Of a stretch of DNA of 12,008 bases, positions 1 through 6,322 are shown one piece after another (positions within the stretch are counted from its first letter, which is position 1; each line of letters starts with the position of its first letter). This DNA comes from Acidimicrobiia bacterium (lineage in GTDB: Bacteria; Actinomycetota; Acidimicrobiia; Spongiisociales; UBA5794), in NCBI GenBank assembly GCA_013695075.1, contig JACDBE010000370.1, positions 1 through 12,008 on the forward strand, given 5' to 3'. The notes beneath the pieces were generated by a model. That model saw nothing but the letters and a program-made list of their open reading frames with translations, searched no databases and had not been told where the DNA came from. Made by a program: the position numbers and the translations under genes.

Positions 1-144
1 CAGCGCCAGCAGCGTCGACTTGCCGGCCCCGCTGGGCCCGATGACGGCTACCAGCTCGCCCGCGGTGACGTCCAGGTCGACCGCCGACACCAGCACGGCA
101 TCCCCGGTGCGGTAGGTCACCGCCGCGGCGCGCAGCAGGGTCAC
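1..144 (-). CDS. ABC transporter ATP-binding protein, FecE/HmuV/BtuD type (N-terminal 48 residues, runs off window)
   Basis: This is the start of a cytoplasmic ATPase that would power the FecCD permease encoded just upstream. Reading the minus strand from the GTG at 144 gives 48 residues ending at the window edge. They contain a complete Walker A motif, GPSGAGKST, at residues 36-44, preceded by the usual strand ending ELVAVI. The Q-loop, signature and Walker B lie outside the window. The GTG overlaps the permease stop in a GTGA tetranucleotide, so translation is probably coupled, and a GGGGAGG Shine-Dalgarno sits about 9 nt upstream inside the permease gene. The family assignment rests mainly on this partner, because the Walker A alone fits any ABC ATPase. 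Heme, siderophore and cobalamin are all possible substrates. Confidence 0.85.
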   Translation of the reverse strand, partial: MTLLRAAAVTYRTGDAVLVSAVDLDVTAGELVAVIGPSGAGKSTLLAL

Positions 145-1223
145 GACCGCAGCCCTCCCCGCCTGACGAGCAAGGCCAACAGCAATGGCCCACCAACCAG
201 AGCGGTGATCAGCCCTACCGGCAGCTCGGCAGGGGCGATGACCGTCCGTGCAACCAAGTCGGCGACGACGACGAAGATCGCTCCGGCTACGGCCGTTGCC
301 GGGATCAGCTGGCGGCGACCGACCCCGGTGAGTCGCCTCACCGAATGGGGGCCAACCAGACCGACGAACGAGATGACTCCGACGGCACCGACGGCGACAC
401 CCACCATCGCCCCCACCGTCGCCAGGATCAAGCGCATGGCGACGGCGACATCCAGTCCGAGGTGGCGCGCCTCGGTCGAGCCGAGCAGCAGCAGGTCGAG
501 CACCGCAGAGCCTCTCACCAGCCCCACGATGCCGGCAACGACGACCAGTGCCGCCACCACAGTCACTCCCCAGGTCGACCCGGCGACACTTCCCAGCAGC
601 CAGAACTCGACCGGGGGAACCCTGGTGCTGTCGGCACCAAACACGACGAACCCGGTGCAGGCCACCAGCGTCGCTCCCAGGGCGACACCGATCAGGACCA
701 GCCGGGTGGGGTCGGCTCCGGTGGTGCGCCGACCCAGCCGCAGCAGCAACAGGCCGGTGGCGGTGCCGCCCACGGTGCCGGCAACCAACGCCGCCGACCC
801 GCCGGCGGTGGCGGCACCGGCGGCGGCGAACAGGGCGGCTCCGGGACCGATACCGAGCAGGTGCGGGTCGGCCAGCCCGTTGCGGAACACTCCTTGCAGG
901 ACCGCACCGGCGGCGGCAAGACCGGCCCCGGCCACGGCGCCGAGCACGATGCGGGGCAGGCGAATCCCCCACAGCACGGCGTCCGCCAGGACCGGCTCCC
1001 CACCGACGATGCCTACCCGGCGCAGCACCGAGGCGATGACCTCGTCGGGGGCGATGACAAAGCTGCCCAGCATGGCCGACACCGTCATGGCCACCAGCAG
1101 CACGCCGCCGAGGACTACCCAGACCGACCCGCCCCTGGGCAGGTGCAGAGCCTCAGGTGCTGTCTCGGTTGACGCCATCGCCAGGTTTCCCGGTCGCCGT
1201 ATGGTCCGCTTCAGAAAGTGCAT
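141..1223 (-). CDS. FecCD-family ABC transporter permease (heme/iron-siderophore/B12 importer, HmuU-like)
   Basis: This is an integral membrane permease of 360 residues, a usual length for the BtuC/FecCD family, which forms a homodimeric channel with about ten helices per subunit. Family landmarks are visible: LWGIRLPR near residue 84, the glycine/alanine-rich helix leading to LQGVFRNGLADPHLLG at about 109-124, FWLLGSVAG at 207-215, GVISFVGLVGPHSVRRLTG at 282-300, and ELPVGLITALVGGP at 333-346. The NGLADP and FWLLGS segments remind me of the heme (HmuU) branch, but substrate cannot be decided. The ATG at 1223 has AAGGA five bases upstream; an internal ATG at 1178 lacks a comparable site. Its stop overlaps the ATPase start. 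No binding protein is visible, so it is outside the window. The leader (1224-1414) is rich in inverted repeats that may regulate it. Confidence 0.93.
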   Translation of the reverse strand: MHFLKRTIRRPGNLAMASTETAPEALHLPRGGSVWVVLGGVLLVAMTVSAMLGSFVIAPDEVIASVLRRVGIVGGEPVLADAVLWGIRLPRIVLGAVAGAGLAAAGAVLQGVFRNGLADPHLLGIGPGAALFAAAGAATAGGSAALVAGTVGGTATGLLLLRLGRRTTGADPTRLVLIGVALGATLVACTGFVVFGADSTRVPPVEFWLLGSVAGSTWGVTVVAALVVVAGIVGLVRGSAVLDLLLLGSTEARHLGLDVAVAMRLILATVGAMVGVAVGAVGVISFVGLVGPHSVRRLTGVGRRQLIPATAVAGAIFVVVADLVARTVIAPAELPVGLITALVGGPLLLALLVRRGGLRS

Positions 1224-1251
1224 GCGTATCCTTGCTGCGGTGTGGGGGTGC

Positions 1252-1284
1252 CCGAGGGGGCGGGCTTTGTCCCGGCCCCCTCGG
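1252..1284 (-). promoter_or_regulatory. Long GC-rich hairpin in the leader of the FecCD permease
   Basis: CCGAGGGGGC (1252-1261) is the reverse complement of GCCCCCTCGG (1275-1284). The stem extends by GGG (1262-1264) with CCC (1271-1273) if one G is bulged, and the loop is CTTTGT. It ends 28 nt before the permease start codon on the minus strand. It could act as a terminator or attenuator stem or protect an RNA end. There is no U-tract after it. The structure is seen directly; the role is inferred. Confidence 0.5.
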
Positions 1285-1325
1285 TTCGGGCGGTGCGGCT
1301 GTGCCGGGCCGCCCGAGAAAGGACG

Positions 1326-1363
1326 GCGGCCGAAGGCCGCTTGTCAAGGCTCGGAGCCGAGCC
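1326..1363. repeat. Two small inverted repeats between the UgpC-type ATPase and FecCD genes
   Basis: GCGGCC (1326-1331), GAA, GGCCGC (1335-1340) is a perfect six-base-pair stem with a three-base loop. GGCTCGG (1348-1354) is followed after two bases by its complement CCGAGCC (1357-1363). The same GGCTCGG/CCGAGCC pair recurs in the next hairpin at 1383-1408, so alternative pairings are possible. No protein-coding signal was seen in 1224-1414. Confidence 0.5.
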
Positions 1364-1382
1364 CGCAAGGCGAGGCGCAGCG

Positions 1383-1408
1383 CGGCTCGGAAACCTGTTT
1401 CCGAGCCG
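1383..1408 (-). terminator. Probable terminator hairpin of the UgpC-type ATPase gene
   Basis: CGGCTCGGAAAC (1383-1394) and GTTTCCGAGCCG (1397-1408) are perfect complements separated by two bases, giving a ten- or eleven-pair stem with a tight loop. It begins 6 bp beyond the ATPase stop codon on the minus strand, where an intrinsic terminator is expected. No T-run follows, as is common for terminators of high-GC actinobacteria. It shares its GGCTCGG core with the inverted repeat at 1348-1363. Confidence 0.6.
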
Positions 1409-1414
1409 AAACAC

Positions 1415-2599
1415 TCAGTCGCGGATCGCCAGACCGCTCTCCGGGTCGAAGAAGTGGCTGTTGGCCACGGTGACCGCTACCTCGATGTCGTCGCCAACCT
1501 TGACGCCGCTGACGGCGTCGAAGCGGGCGGCGACCCTGGTGTTCTGCGCCGACATGACCTCTTCGGCCCCCTCCTCCATATCGAGGGCATCGGACGAGAA
1601 CACCGGGGTGGCGTCGATGTCGAAGTAGACGATCTTCTCGAAGCCGAGCGCCTCCACGGTGAGCGCCGTGGAACGCAGCCGCTGGTCCTGCGGGTGCTGG
1701 GTCTCCAGGGCGGCATCGTCGATGTCCTGGGGCCGGATACCGACGGTGACGTTGCGGCCCACGTATTTGCGCAGCGCCGGGCGCTGGGTGAACACCTCGT
1801 CGGGGACGGCCACGGTCTGGCTGCCCAGGTGCATCACCACCCGGCCGTCGACCTCCTCCATCCTGGCATCCATCAGGTTCATCGACGGCGAGCCGATGAA
1901 GGCCGCCACGAACAGGTTGTCGGGGTGGTCGAAGAGCGCCTGGGGAGGGTCGACCTGCTGCAGGATGCCCCGGTTGATGACCGCCACCCGATCGGCCATG
2001 GTCATCGCCTCCACCTGGTCGTGGGTGACGTAGAAGGTGGTGACCCCGACATCGCGTTGCAGCGAGGTGATCTGGGCCCGCATCTGTACCCGCAGCTTGG
2101 CGTCGAGGATGGACAGCGGCTCGTCGAGCAGGAACACCTGGGGGCTGCGGACGATGGCTCGACCCATGGCTACCCGCTGCCGCTGGCCACCGGACAGCTG
2201 CGCCGGCTTGCGGTCCAGGATCTCGTTGAGCTCGAGCATCTTGGCGGCCTGGTCGACCTTGGCCTTGAGCTCGGCCTTGGGCGTCTTCGCCAGCTTCAAG
2301 GCGAATCCGATGTTGTCGGCAACCGTCATGTGCGGGTACAGGGCATAGTTCTGGAACACCATGGCGATGTCCCTGTCCTTGGGGGCGACGTCGTTGACCA
2401 CCCGGCCGCCGATGCTGAGCGCACCGGAGCTGATCTCCTCGAGGCCGGCGACCATCCGCAGCGTGGTGGACTTGCCGCAGCCGGAAGGGCCCACCATGAC
2501 AAGGAACTCGCCCTCCTCGATCTTCAGGTTGAGGTCGCTTACCGCCTTGTAGCCGTTGGGGTACGCCTTCTCGACGTGCTCAAAAGTCACCTCGGCCAC
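1415..2599 (-). CDS. ugpC: ABC transporter ATP-binding protein, UgpC/MsiK (CUT1 sugar importer) family, with an atypical D-loop
   Basis: This is a cytoplasmic ATPase of 394 residues that in this family energises carbohydrate or glycerol-3-phosphate importers; in actinobacteria one MsiK often serves several. Numbering from the GTG at 2599: Walker A GPSGCGKST 37-45, Q-loop Gln83 in MVFQNYALYPHMTVA, signature LSGGQ 135-139, Walker B VFLLDEP 155-161, switch His193 in VTHD. A C-terminal regulatory TOBE-like region of about 150 residues contains VGIRPQDI. The D-loop reads LSILDAKLR where the family has LSNLDAKLR, so Asn is replaced by Ile164. I chose 2599 because MAEVTFEHVEKAYPNG matches the family N-terminus and GCGAGG lies six bases upstream; a GTG at 2617 would add six residues. 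No sugar permease or binding protein is adjacent. A terminator hairpin follows at 1383-1408. Confidence 0.92.
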   Translation of the reverse strand: MAEVTFEHVEKAYPNGYKAVSDLNLKIEEGEFLVMVGPSGCGKSTTLRMVAGLEEISSGALSIGGRVVNDVAPKDRDIAMVFQNYALYPHMTVADNIGFALKLAKTPKAELKAKVDQAAKMLELNEILDRKPAQLSGGQRQRVAMGRAIVRSPQVFLLDEPLSILDAKLRVQMRAQITSLQRDVGVTTFYVTHDQVEAMTMADRVAVINRGILQQVDPPQALFDHPDNLFVAAFIGSPSMNLMDARMEEVDGRVVMHLGSQTVAVPDEVFTQRPALRKYVGRNVTVGIRPQDIDDAALETQHPQDQRLRSTALTVEALGFEKIVYFDIDATPVFSSDALDMEEGAEEVMSAQNTRVAARFDAVSGVKVGDDIEVAVTVANSHFFDPESGLAIRD

Positions 2600-2612
2600 C
2601 GGGAACCTCGCT

Positions 2613-2625
2613 TTCACTGGGTGAA
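2613..2625. promoter_or_regulatory. Small dyad (TTCAC-TGG-GTGAA) just upstream of the UgpC-type ATPase start
   Basis: TTCAC (2613-2617) and GTGAA (2621-2625) are perfect complements around TGG, and an overlapping GTGAnnTCAC palindrome covers 2621-2630. They lie 14-31 bp upstream of the chosen ATPase start and overlap the alternative GTG at 2617. A repressor operator is possible, but short dyads arise by chance and I recognise no known regulator consensus. The rest of 2600-2688 shows no clear promoter. Confidence 0.25.
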
Positions 2626-2688
2626 CTCACGCTAGTGCGCCGGTAGGGGCCCGTGCCACCGATTTGTGCCGATCGATGGAGGCCAACA

Positions 2689-3558
2689 TCAGGCACCACC
2701 CCGCCGCCCCTGCTCAGCGAGCGAGGACGACCGGCGCAGCGCCTCACCGAGGAGAATGAATGCCAGCACGGTCACCACCAGGAAGATGGCAGGGAACACC
2801 AGCAGGTGGGGCGCTTGCTGCAAGCGGTTCTGGGCTTCCAAGAGCTGGAGCCCCCACGACATGGCCGGCAGCTGCAGGCCGACGCCGGCGAACGTCAGCG
2901 TGGCCTCGATGGCAATCACCGCACCGGCGTATGCGCTGGCCACGGTCATCACCGGCCGCAGCGAATTGGGCAGGATGTGCCGGCGCAGCAGCCGCCAACC
3001 GTCCATGCCGACGGTGCGCGCCGCCTGGACGTACTCCAGCTCCTTGGTGCTCATCACGCTGGCCCGCATGACCCGCACCATCGGTGGCCAGCCGAACAGG
3101 GCCAGCACCGCAGCCACCTGGAAGACCCCCCGTGTGGAGGTGGTGCTCAACAGCACCACACCGCCCAGGATCAGCGGGATTCCCGACCACACGTCGCTGA
3201 CCCGGGACACGACGACGTCCACCCACCCTCCGACGAACCCGGCCAGCGACCCGAGCACGACGGCGATGGCGAATGCCGACGACACGACGATGGCGGCGAT
3301 CGACAGCGATGTCCGGGTGCCGTGCATCGTGATCGCCAGGTAGTCGCAGCCCTGCACGTCGAAGCCGAACGGATGGGCGGCGCTGGGAGGCTCCAGCGAG
3401 CGGGCCAGCAGACAGTCGCGGGGGTCGGCGCCGCTGACAACCTGCGGTGCGATGGCCATCAGCGCCAGCACCGCCAGCAGCGCCGCCGCCAGCCACGACG
3501 AGGGATTACGGTGGTACCGCAGCCTCCAAGCTGCCAGCGTTGCGGCGACGCGGTGCAT
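2689..3558 (-). CDS. ABC transporter permease, DppC/OppC family (peptide/nickel import)
   Basis: This is a membrane permease of 289 residues, the inner subunit that pairs with a DppB-type partner to import di- or oligopeptides, nickel or related solutes. An N-terminal helix at about 21-40 precedes the periplasmic motif HPFGFDVQGCDYLAITMHGTRTSL (62-85), equivalent to the family HPFGTDxxGRD box. The cytoplasmic EAA loop is VQAARTVGMDGWRLLRRHILPNS (177-199). Further helices fall at about 86-107, 128-160, 203-226 and 252-270. The C-terminus (GEALRRSSS) lacks the usual LRDxLDPR ending. The ATG at 3558 starts MHRVAATLAAWRLRYHRNPS. It has no Shine-Dalgarno, but TACGCT lies seven bases upstream, which suggests a leaderless transcript. 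It is divergent from its presumed partner at 3604. No ATPase of the Dpp type or binding protein is in the window. Confidence 0.9.
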   Translation of the reverse strand: MHRVAATLAAWRLRYHRNPSSWLAAALLAVLALMAIAPQVVSGADPRDCLLARSLEPPSAAHPFGFDVQGCDYLAITMHGTRTSLSIAAIVVSSAFAIAVVLGSLAGFVGGWVDVVVSRVSDVWSGIPLILGGVVLLSTTSTRGVFQVAAVLALFGWPPMVRVMRASVMSTKELEYVQAARTVGMDGWRLLRRHILPNSLRPVMTVASAYAGAVIAIEATLTFAGVGLQLPAMSWGLQLLEAQNRLQQAPHLLVFPAIFLVVTVLAFILLGEALRRSSSLAEQGRRGGA

Positions 3559-3603
3559 GTAGGGCAGCGTATCGGGCGACGACGGGAAGGGATCGAGGAG
3601 GCG
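3559..3603. promoter_or_regulatory. 45-bp divergent control region between DppC and DppB genes
   Basis: The two permease starts are only 45 bp apart, so promoters for both must overlap here or extend into the opposite coding sequence. On the minus strand TACGCT (fits TAnnnT) ends seven bases before the DppC ATG, the spacing of a leaderless start; no good -35 was found. On the plus strand AGGAGG (3596-3601) precedes the DppB ATG by only two bases, shorter than the optimum. Confidence 0.4.
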
Positions 3604-4566
3604 ATGGGGCGGTTCGTGGTGTCGCGTTCGCTGCAGATGCTGGCCAGCCTGCTGTGCGCCGTCACCCTGGTGTTCGTCGCCGTCACCCAACTGCCCGGTG
3701 ACCCGGTACGAGCGCTCTTCGGCTTCCGCGCCCCGCCGCCCGAGACATACCAGGCCATCCGTGACCAGTTCCATCTGGACGAGCCACTCTGGCAGCAGTA
3801 CACGCTCTACGTGGCGGACGTGGCCCGCCTCGACTTCGGCAACAGCTACCCGCGCAACGCCTTCGGCACCAGCCGGGTCGGCCCCGAGGTGCTCGGCGTG
3901 GTGAGGGCGTCGCTGCCGGTCAGTGCCAGGATCCTATTGGGGGCGGTCGCCATCCAGCTGATCGTGGGGGTCACCGCCGGCCTTGTCGCCGCCTGGCGAC
4001 GCGGGGCGCGCCTGGGCCGGACGGTTTATGTCGTCGCCCTGCTGCTGGTGTCGACGCCGGCCCTGGTGGCCGCCTACACCCTGCGCCACCTGTTCAGCAC
4101 CGAGCTGGGCCTGCTGCCATACGTCGGTGTCTCCCAGTGGACGGGGTTCGTGTTGCCCACCTTGGCGCTGGCCGCCCTGTCGACCGGTTACGTGATACTG
4201 CTCACCCGGACGGAGATCCTGGAGATGCTGGCGGAGCCGTTCATCCGGGCCGCCCGCGGGCGCGGGCTGTCGGCGCTACGGGTGGTCGGCGTACACGCCC
4301 TGCGCGCCTCGCTCACCCCGGTGGTCACCTTCCTCGCCGCCAGCACCGGCGAGCTCTTCCTTGGCCTGCTCATCGTCGAGGGAGTGTTCGGCGTGCCCGG
4401 CTTGGGCGGGACGCTGTTCGAGGCGATCGCCGACCGCGATCGAACTCTGCTCGTTGGCCTGGTGACCATCGTGATGCTGTTCGTCATCGTGGCCAACGCT
4501 CTGGCCGACGTGCTCGCCGCCGCCCTCGGTCCTCGCATCCGGCTCGCCGCCACCCGCAGCCCCTGA
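3604..4566 (+). CDS. ABC transporter permease, DppB/OppB family (peptide/nickel import)
   Basis: This is a membrane permease of 320 residues, the usual DppB length. The N-terminal helix at about 9-29 runs into the family motif QLPGDPVRALFG (29-40), followed by a soluble stretch including LDEPLWQQYTLYVADVARLDFGNSY (58-82). Helices fall at about 107-130, 140-160, 182-202, 236-258 and 284-306. The cytoplasmic EAA loop is EPFIRAARGRGLSALRVVGVHALRASLTPVV (211-241), and VEGVFGVPGLGGTLFEAI (258-275) is a typical C-terminal signature. The start at 3604 gives the standard OppB N-terminus; the long reading frame upstream is antisense to the DppC gene and was not used. With DppC it would form the transmembrane channel, but the two genes are divergent instead of in one operon, which is unusual for this family. 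Confidence 0.92.
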   Translation: MGRFVVSRSLQMLASLLCAVTLVFVAVTQLPGDPVRALFGFRAPPPETYQAIRDQFHLDEPLWQQYTLYVADVARLDFGNSYPRNAFGTSRVGPEVLGVVRASLPVSARILLGAVAIQLIVGVTAGLVAAWRRGARLGRTVYVVALLLVSTPALVAAYTLRHLFSTELGLLPYVGVSQWTGFVLPTLALAALSTGYVILLTRTEILEMLAEPFIRAARGRGLSALRVVGVHALRASLTPVVTFLAASTGELFLGLLIVEGVFGVPGLGGTLFEAIADRDRTLLVGLVTIVMLFVIVANALADVLAAALGPRIRLAATRSP

Positions 4567-4627
4567 CCATGGCCGGCCCCGCTTGGTTGCGGGCGCCTCG
4601 ACGCCGGCGGACGTCATCGGTTGTTGG

Positions 4628-5467
4628 TCAGCCCACGGTTCCGGTATAGGACGTGAAGCGGTCCCCCCTGGCGAACCCGACCAGGGTCACCCCCAGCCGG
4701 GTGGCGGCGGCGATGGCAAGCGAGGACGGGGCGGACACCGCCACCACGGTGGCGATGCCGGCCACCGCCGCCTTCTGCACGATCTCGAAACTGGCCCGGC
4801 CCGACACCACCAGCACCCGATGGTCGGCGGGGAGACCCCCTGCCATGGCGGCCCACCCGATGACCTTGTCGACGGCGTTGTGGCGCCCCACGTCCTCGCG
4901 CACCACCATCGCCTCGCCGGTGTGGTCGAAGAGACCGGCGGCGTGGAGCCCGCCGGTGGAGGCGAACCACCGCTGCCGCTCGCCGAGGCGGTCGGTGAGG
5001 GTGGCGACCACGGTGGCGGGAACCGGCTCGCCCACCGGCCGCTGCGGGCACACCACCTCGACGGCGTCGATGGAGCCCTTGCCGCACACCCCGCAACTGG
5101 AGGTGGTATAGCCATGGCGTCGGTGGCGGTCGACATCGACGGTCTCGGCGAGCCGCACCGTCACCACGTTGTACTCCTGCTCGGCGTCGGGGAGCCCGCA
5201 ATAGGCAACCGCCCGCACCGTTGCCGGCGTCGAGGCGATCCCCTCCGATATCACGAAGCCGGTGGCCAGCTCGAAGTCGTTGCCCGGGGTGCGCATGGTC
5301 ACCGCCAGCGCCACCAGGTCCGCGTCGGCGGCGCCGACGGCACCCACCCGGATCTCCATCGGCTCCTCGACCACCACCTCCTGGCGACCCGAGGACACCT
5401 CCGTGGGGCCGTGGCGACGCACCCCCACCCTGGCGGTCGGGGTCTTGGCCCGGTGGCGAACGGTCAT
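4628..5467 (-). CDS. fdhD: FdhD, formate dehydrogenase accessory sulfurtransferase
   Basis: In this family FdhD takes sulfur from a cysteine desulfurase and passes it to the bis-MGD molybdenum cofactor of formate dehydrogenase, in the cytoplasm. The protein has 279 residues, a normal length. Conserved segments are EEPMEIRV (34-41), TPGNDFELATGFVISEGI (60-77), the catalytic loop TSSCGVCGKGS with Cys125 and Cys128 (the CxxC sulfur-carrying pair), REDVGRHNAVDKVIG (190-204), and VSGRASFEIVQKA (221-233). The ATG at 5467 was preferred to the adjacent GTG at 5470 because TAGCCT, a TAnnnT -10 element, ends six bases before it and there is no Shine-Dalgarno, so a leaderless start is likely. It is convergent with DppB (61 bp apart) and divergent from the ABC operon at 5573. 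No formate dehydrogenase subunit is nearby. Confidence 0.95.
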   Translation of the reverse strand: MTVRHRAKTPTARVGVRRHGPTEVSSGRQEVVVEEPMEIRVGAVGAADADLVALAVTMRTPGNDFELATGFVISEGIASTPATVRAVAYCGLPDAEQEYNVVTVRLAETVDVDRHRRHGYTTSSCGVCGKGSIDAVEVVCPQRPVGEPVPATVVATLTDRLGERQRWFASTGGLHAAGLFDHTGEAMVVREDVGRHNAVDKVIGWAAMAGGLPADHRVLVVSGRASFEIVQKAAVAGIATVVAVSAPSSLAIAAATRLGVTLVGFARGDRFTSYTGTVG

Positions 5468-5572
5468 CACCGCAGGCTACCCAACCGGCTGTCGGCGCCC
5501 CGCAGCGTCCGCCGGCAGGGAGCGGGGCCACTGGTAGGGTGCCCATCCCCCTTTTCCGAGAGGTCCTCCCCG
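5468..5572. promoter_or_regulatory. Divergent promoter region between fdhD and the LolD/MacB-type operon
   Basis: This 105-bp spacer must hold promoters for both directions. On the minus strand TAGCCT lies just before the fdhD ATG. On the plus strand TAGGGT (5535-5540) fits TAnnnT and is followed by a leader of about 26 nt that contains GAGAGG nine bases before the ATG at 5573. No recognisable -35 hexamer was found for either. GCCCCGC and GCGGGGC form a loose inverted repeat in the middle. Confidence 0.35.
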
Positions 5573-6322
5573 ATGACCGCTGCCGCCCCCGCCGTCGATC
5601 TCTACGCCGCCCGCATCGACAACGGTGTCAAGGTGTACGGCTCCGGTCAGGCCCAGGTGGTCGCCCTCGACGGGATCACCGAGACGTTCAAGTTTGGCGA
5701 GTTCACCGCCATCATGGGTCCATCGGGGTCGGGCAAGTCCACGCTGCTGCACTGCGTTGCCGGTCTCGACGATCTCACCTCGGGCACCGTGGCCATCGGC
5801 GGGGTGGAGCTGGGGTCGCTCAACGACCGGGAGCTGACCCATCTGCGGCGGGAGAAGGTGGGCTTCATCTTCCAGGCGTTCAACCTGGTGCCCACCCTGT
5901 CGGCGGAAGAGAACATCATCCTGCCGCTGTCGATCGCCGGGCGCCGCGCCGAGCCGCAGTGGTTCGACACCGTGGTGGACACCATCGGTCTGCGCGACCG
6001 GCTGGCACATCGCCCCAGCGAGCTGTCCGGTGGCCAGCAGCAGCGGGTGGCGGCGGCCCGGGCGCTGGTGTCCAGGCCGGCCATCGTCTTCGCCGACGAG
6101 CCCAGCGGCAACCTGGACTCGGCGTCCGGCAACGAGCTGCTCGGGTTCCTGCGCCGCGCCGTCGACGAATTCGGGCAGACCATCCTCATGGTCACCCACG
6201 ACCCCAACGCCGCCAGCTACGCCGACCGCATCGTGTTCCTCGACGACGGCAAGGTGGTGGATCACATGACCCAGCCCACCGCCGACAAGGTGCTCGACCG
6301 GATGAAGGGCATCGGCGGCTGA
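5573..6322 (+). CDS. ABC transporter ATP-binding protein, LolD/MacB/SalX family
   Basis: This is the ATPase of a mechanotransmission-type ABC system paired with the FtsX permease that follows. It has 249 residues with all catalytic motifs: Walker A GPSGSGKST 49-57, Q-loop Gln101 in FIFQAFNLVPTLSAEEN, signature LSGGQ 151-155, Walker B AIVFADEP 170-177, D-loop SGNLDSASG, and switch His209 in MVTHD. The FQxFNLxPxLxAxEN sequence is typical of the LolD/MacB/FtsE group. The start is the ATG at 5573 with GAGAGG upstream. Its TGA overlaps the next ATG (TGATG), so the two are translationally coupled. Such pairs export antimicrobial peptides or lipids, or sense envelope stress; the substrate cannot be told from sequence. 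The longer upstream open frame is antisense to fdhD. Confidence 0.95.
   Translation: MTAAAPAVDLYAARIDNGVKVYGSGQAQVVALDGITETFKFGEFTAIMGPSGSGKSTLLHCVAGLDDLTSGTVAIGGVELGSLNDRELTHLRREKVGFIFQAFNLVPTLSAEENIILPLSIAGRRAEPQWFDTVVDTIGLRDRLAHRPSELSGGQQQRVAAARALVSRPAIVFADEPSGNLDSASGNELLGFLRRAVDEFGQTILMVTHDPNAASYADRIVFLDDGKVVDHMTQPTADKVLDRMKGIGG

Noticed and set aside
205..1473. Long plus-strand open frame over the FecCD permease
   Set aside because: It is antisense to a clearly conserved membrane protein, has low-complexity Ser/Thr/Pro/Ala composition and no domain; it is a high-GC shadow.
1157..2635. 492-residue plus-strand open frame over the UgpC-type ATPase
   Set aside because: It is antisense to an ATPase with every catalytic motif, and is His/Gly/Asp-rich with no recognisable fold.
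2653..3603. N-terminal extension of the DppB frame
   Set aside because: It lies antisense to the DppC gene and is Gln/His/Arg-rich; the OppB family N-terminus begins at the ATG at 3604.
2689..3774. Longer start (3774) for the DppC-type gene
   Set aside because: The extra 72 residues are antisense to DppB and lack a hydrophobic character; MHRV at 3558 fits the family.
4583..5572. Upstream extension of the LolD/MacB-type ATPase frame
   Set aside because: It is antisense to fdhD; the ATG at 5573 has a ribosome site and gives a standard-length ATPase.
5221..6321. Upstream extension of the FtsX permease frame
   Set aside because: It overlaps the conserved ATPase in another frame and is Arg/Pro-rich; the coupled ATG at 6322 is the natural start.
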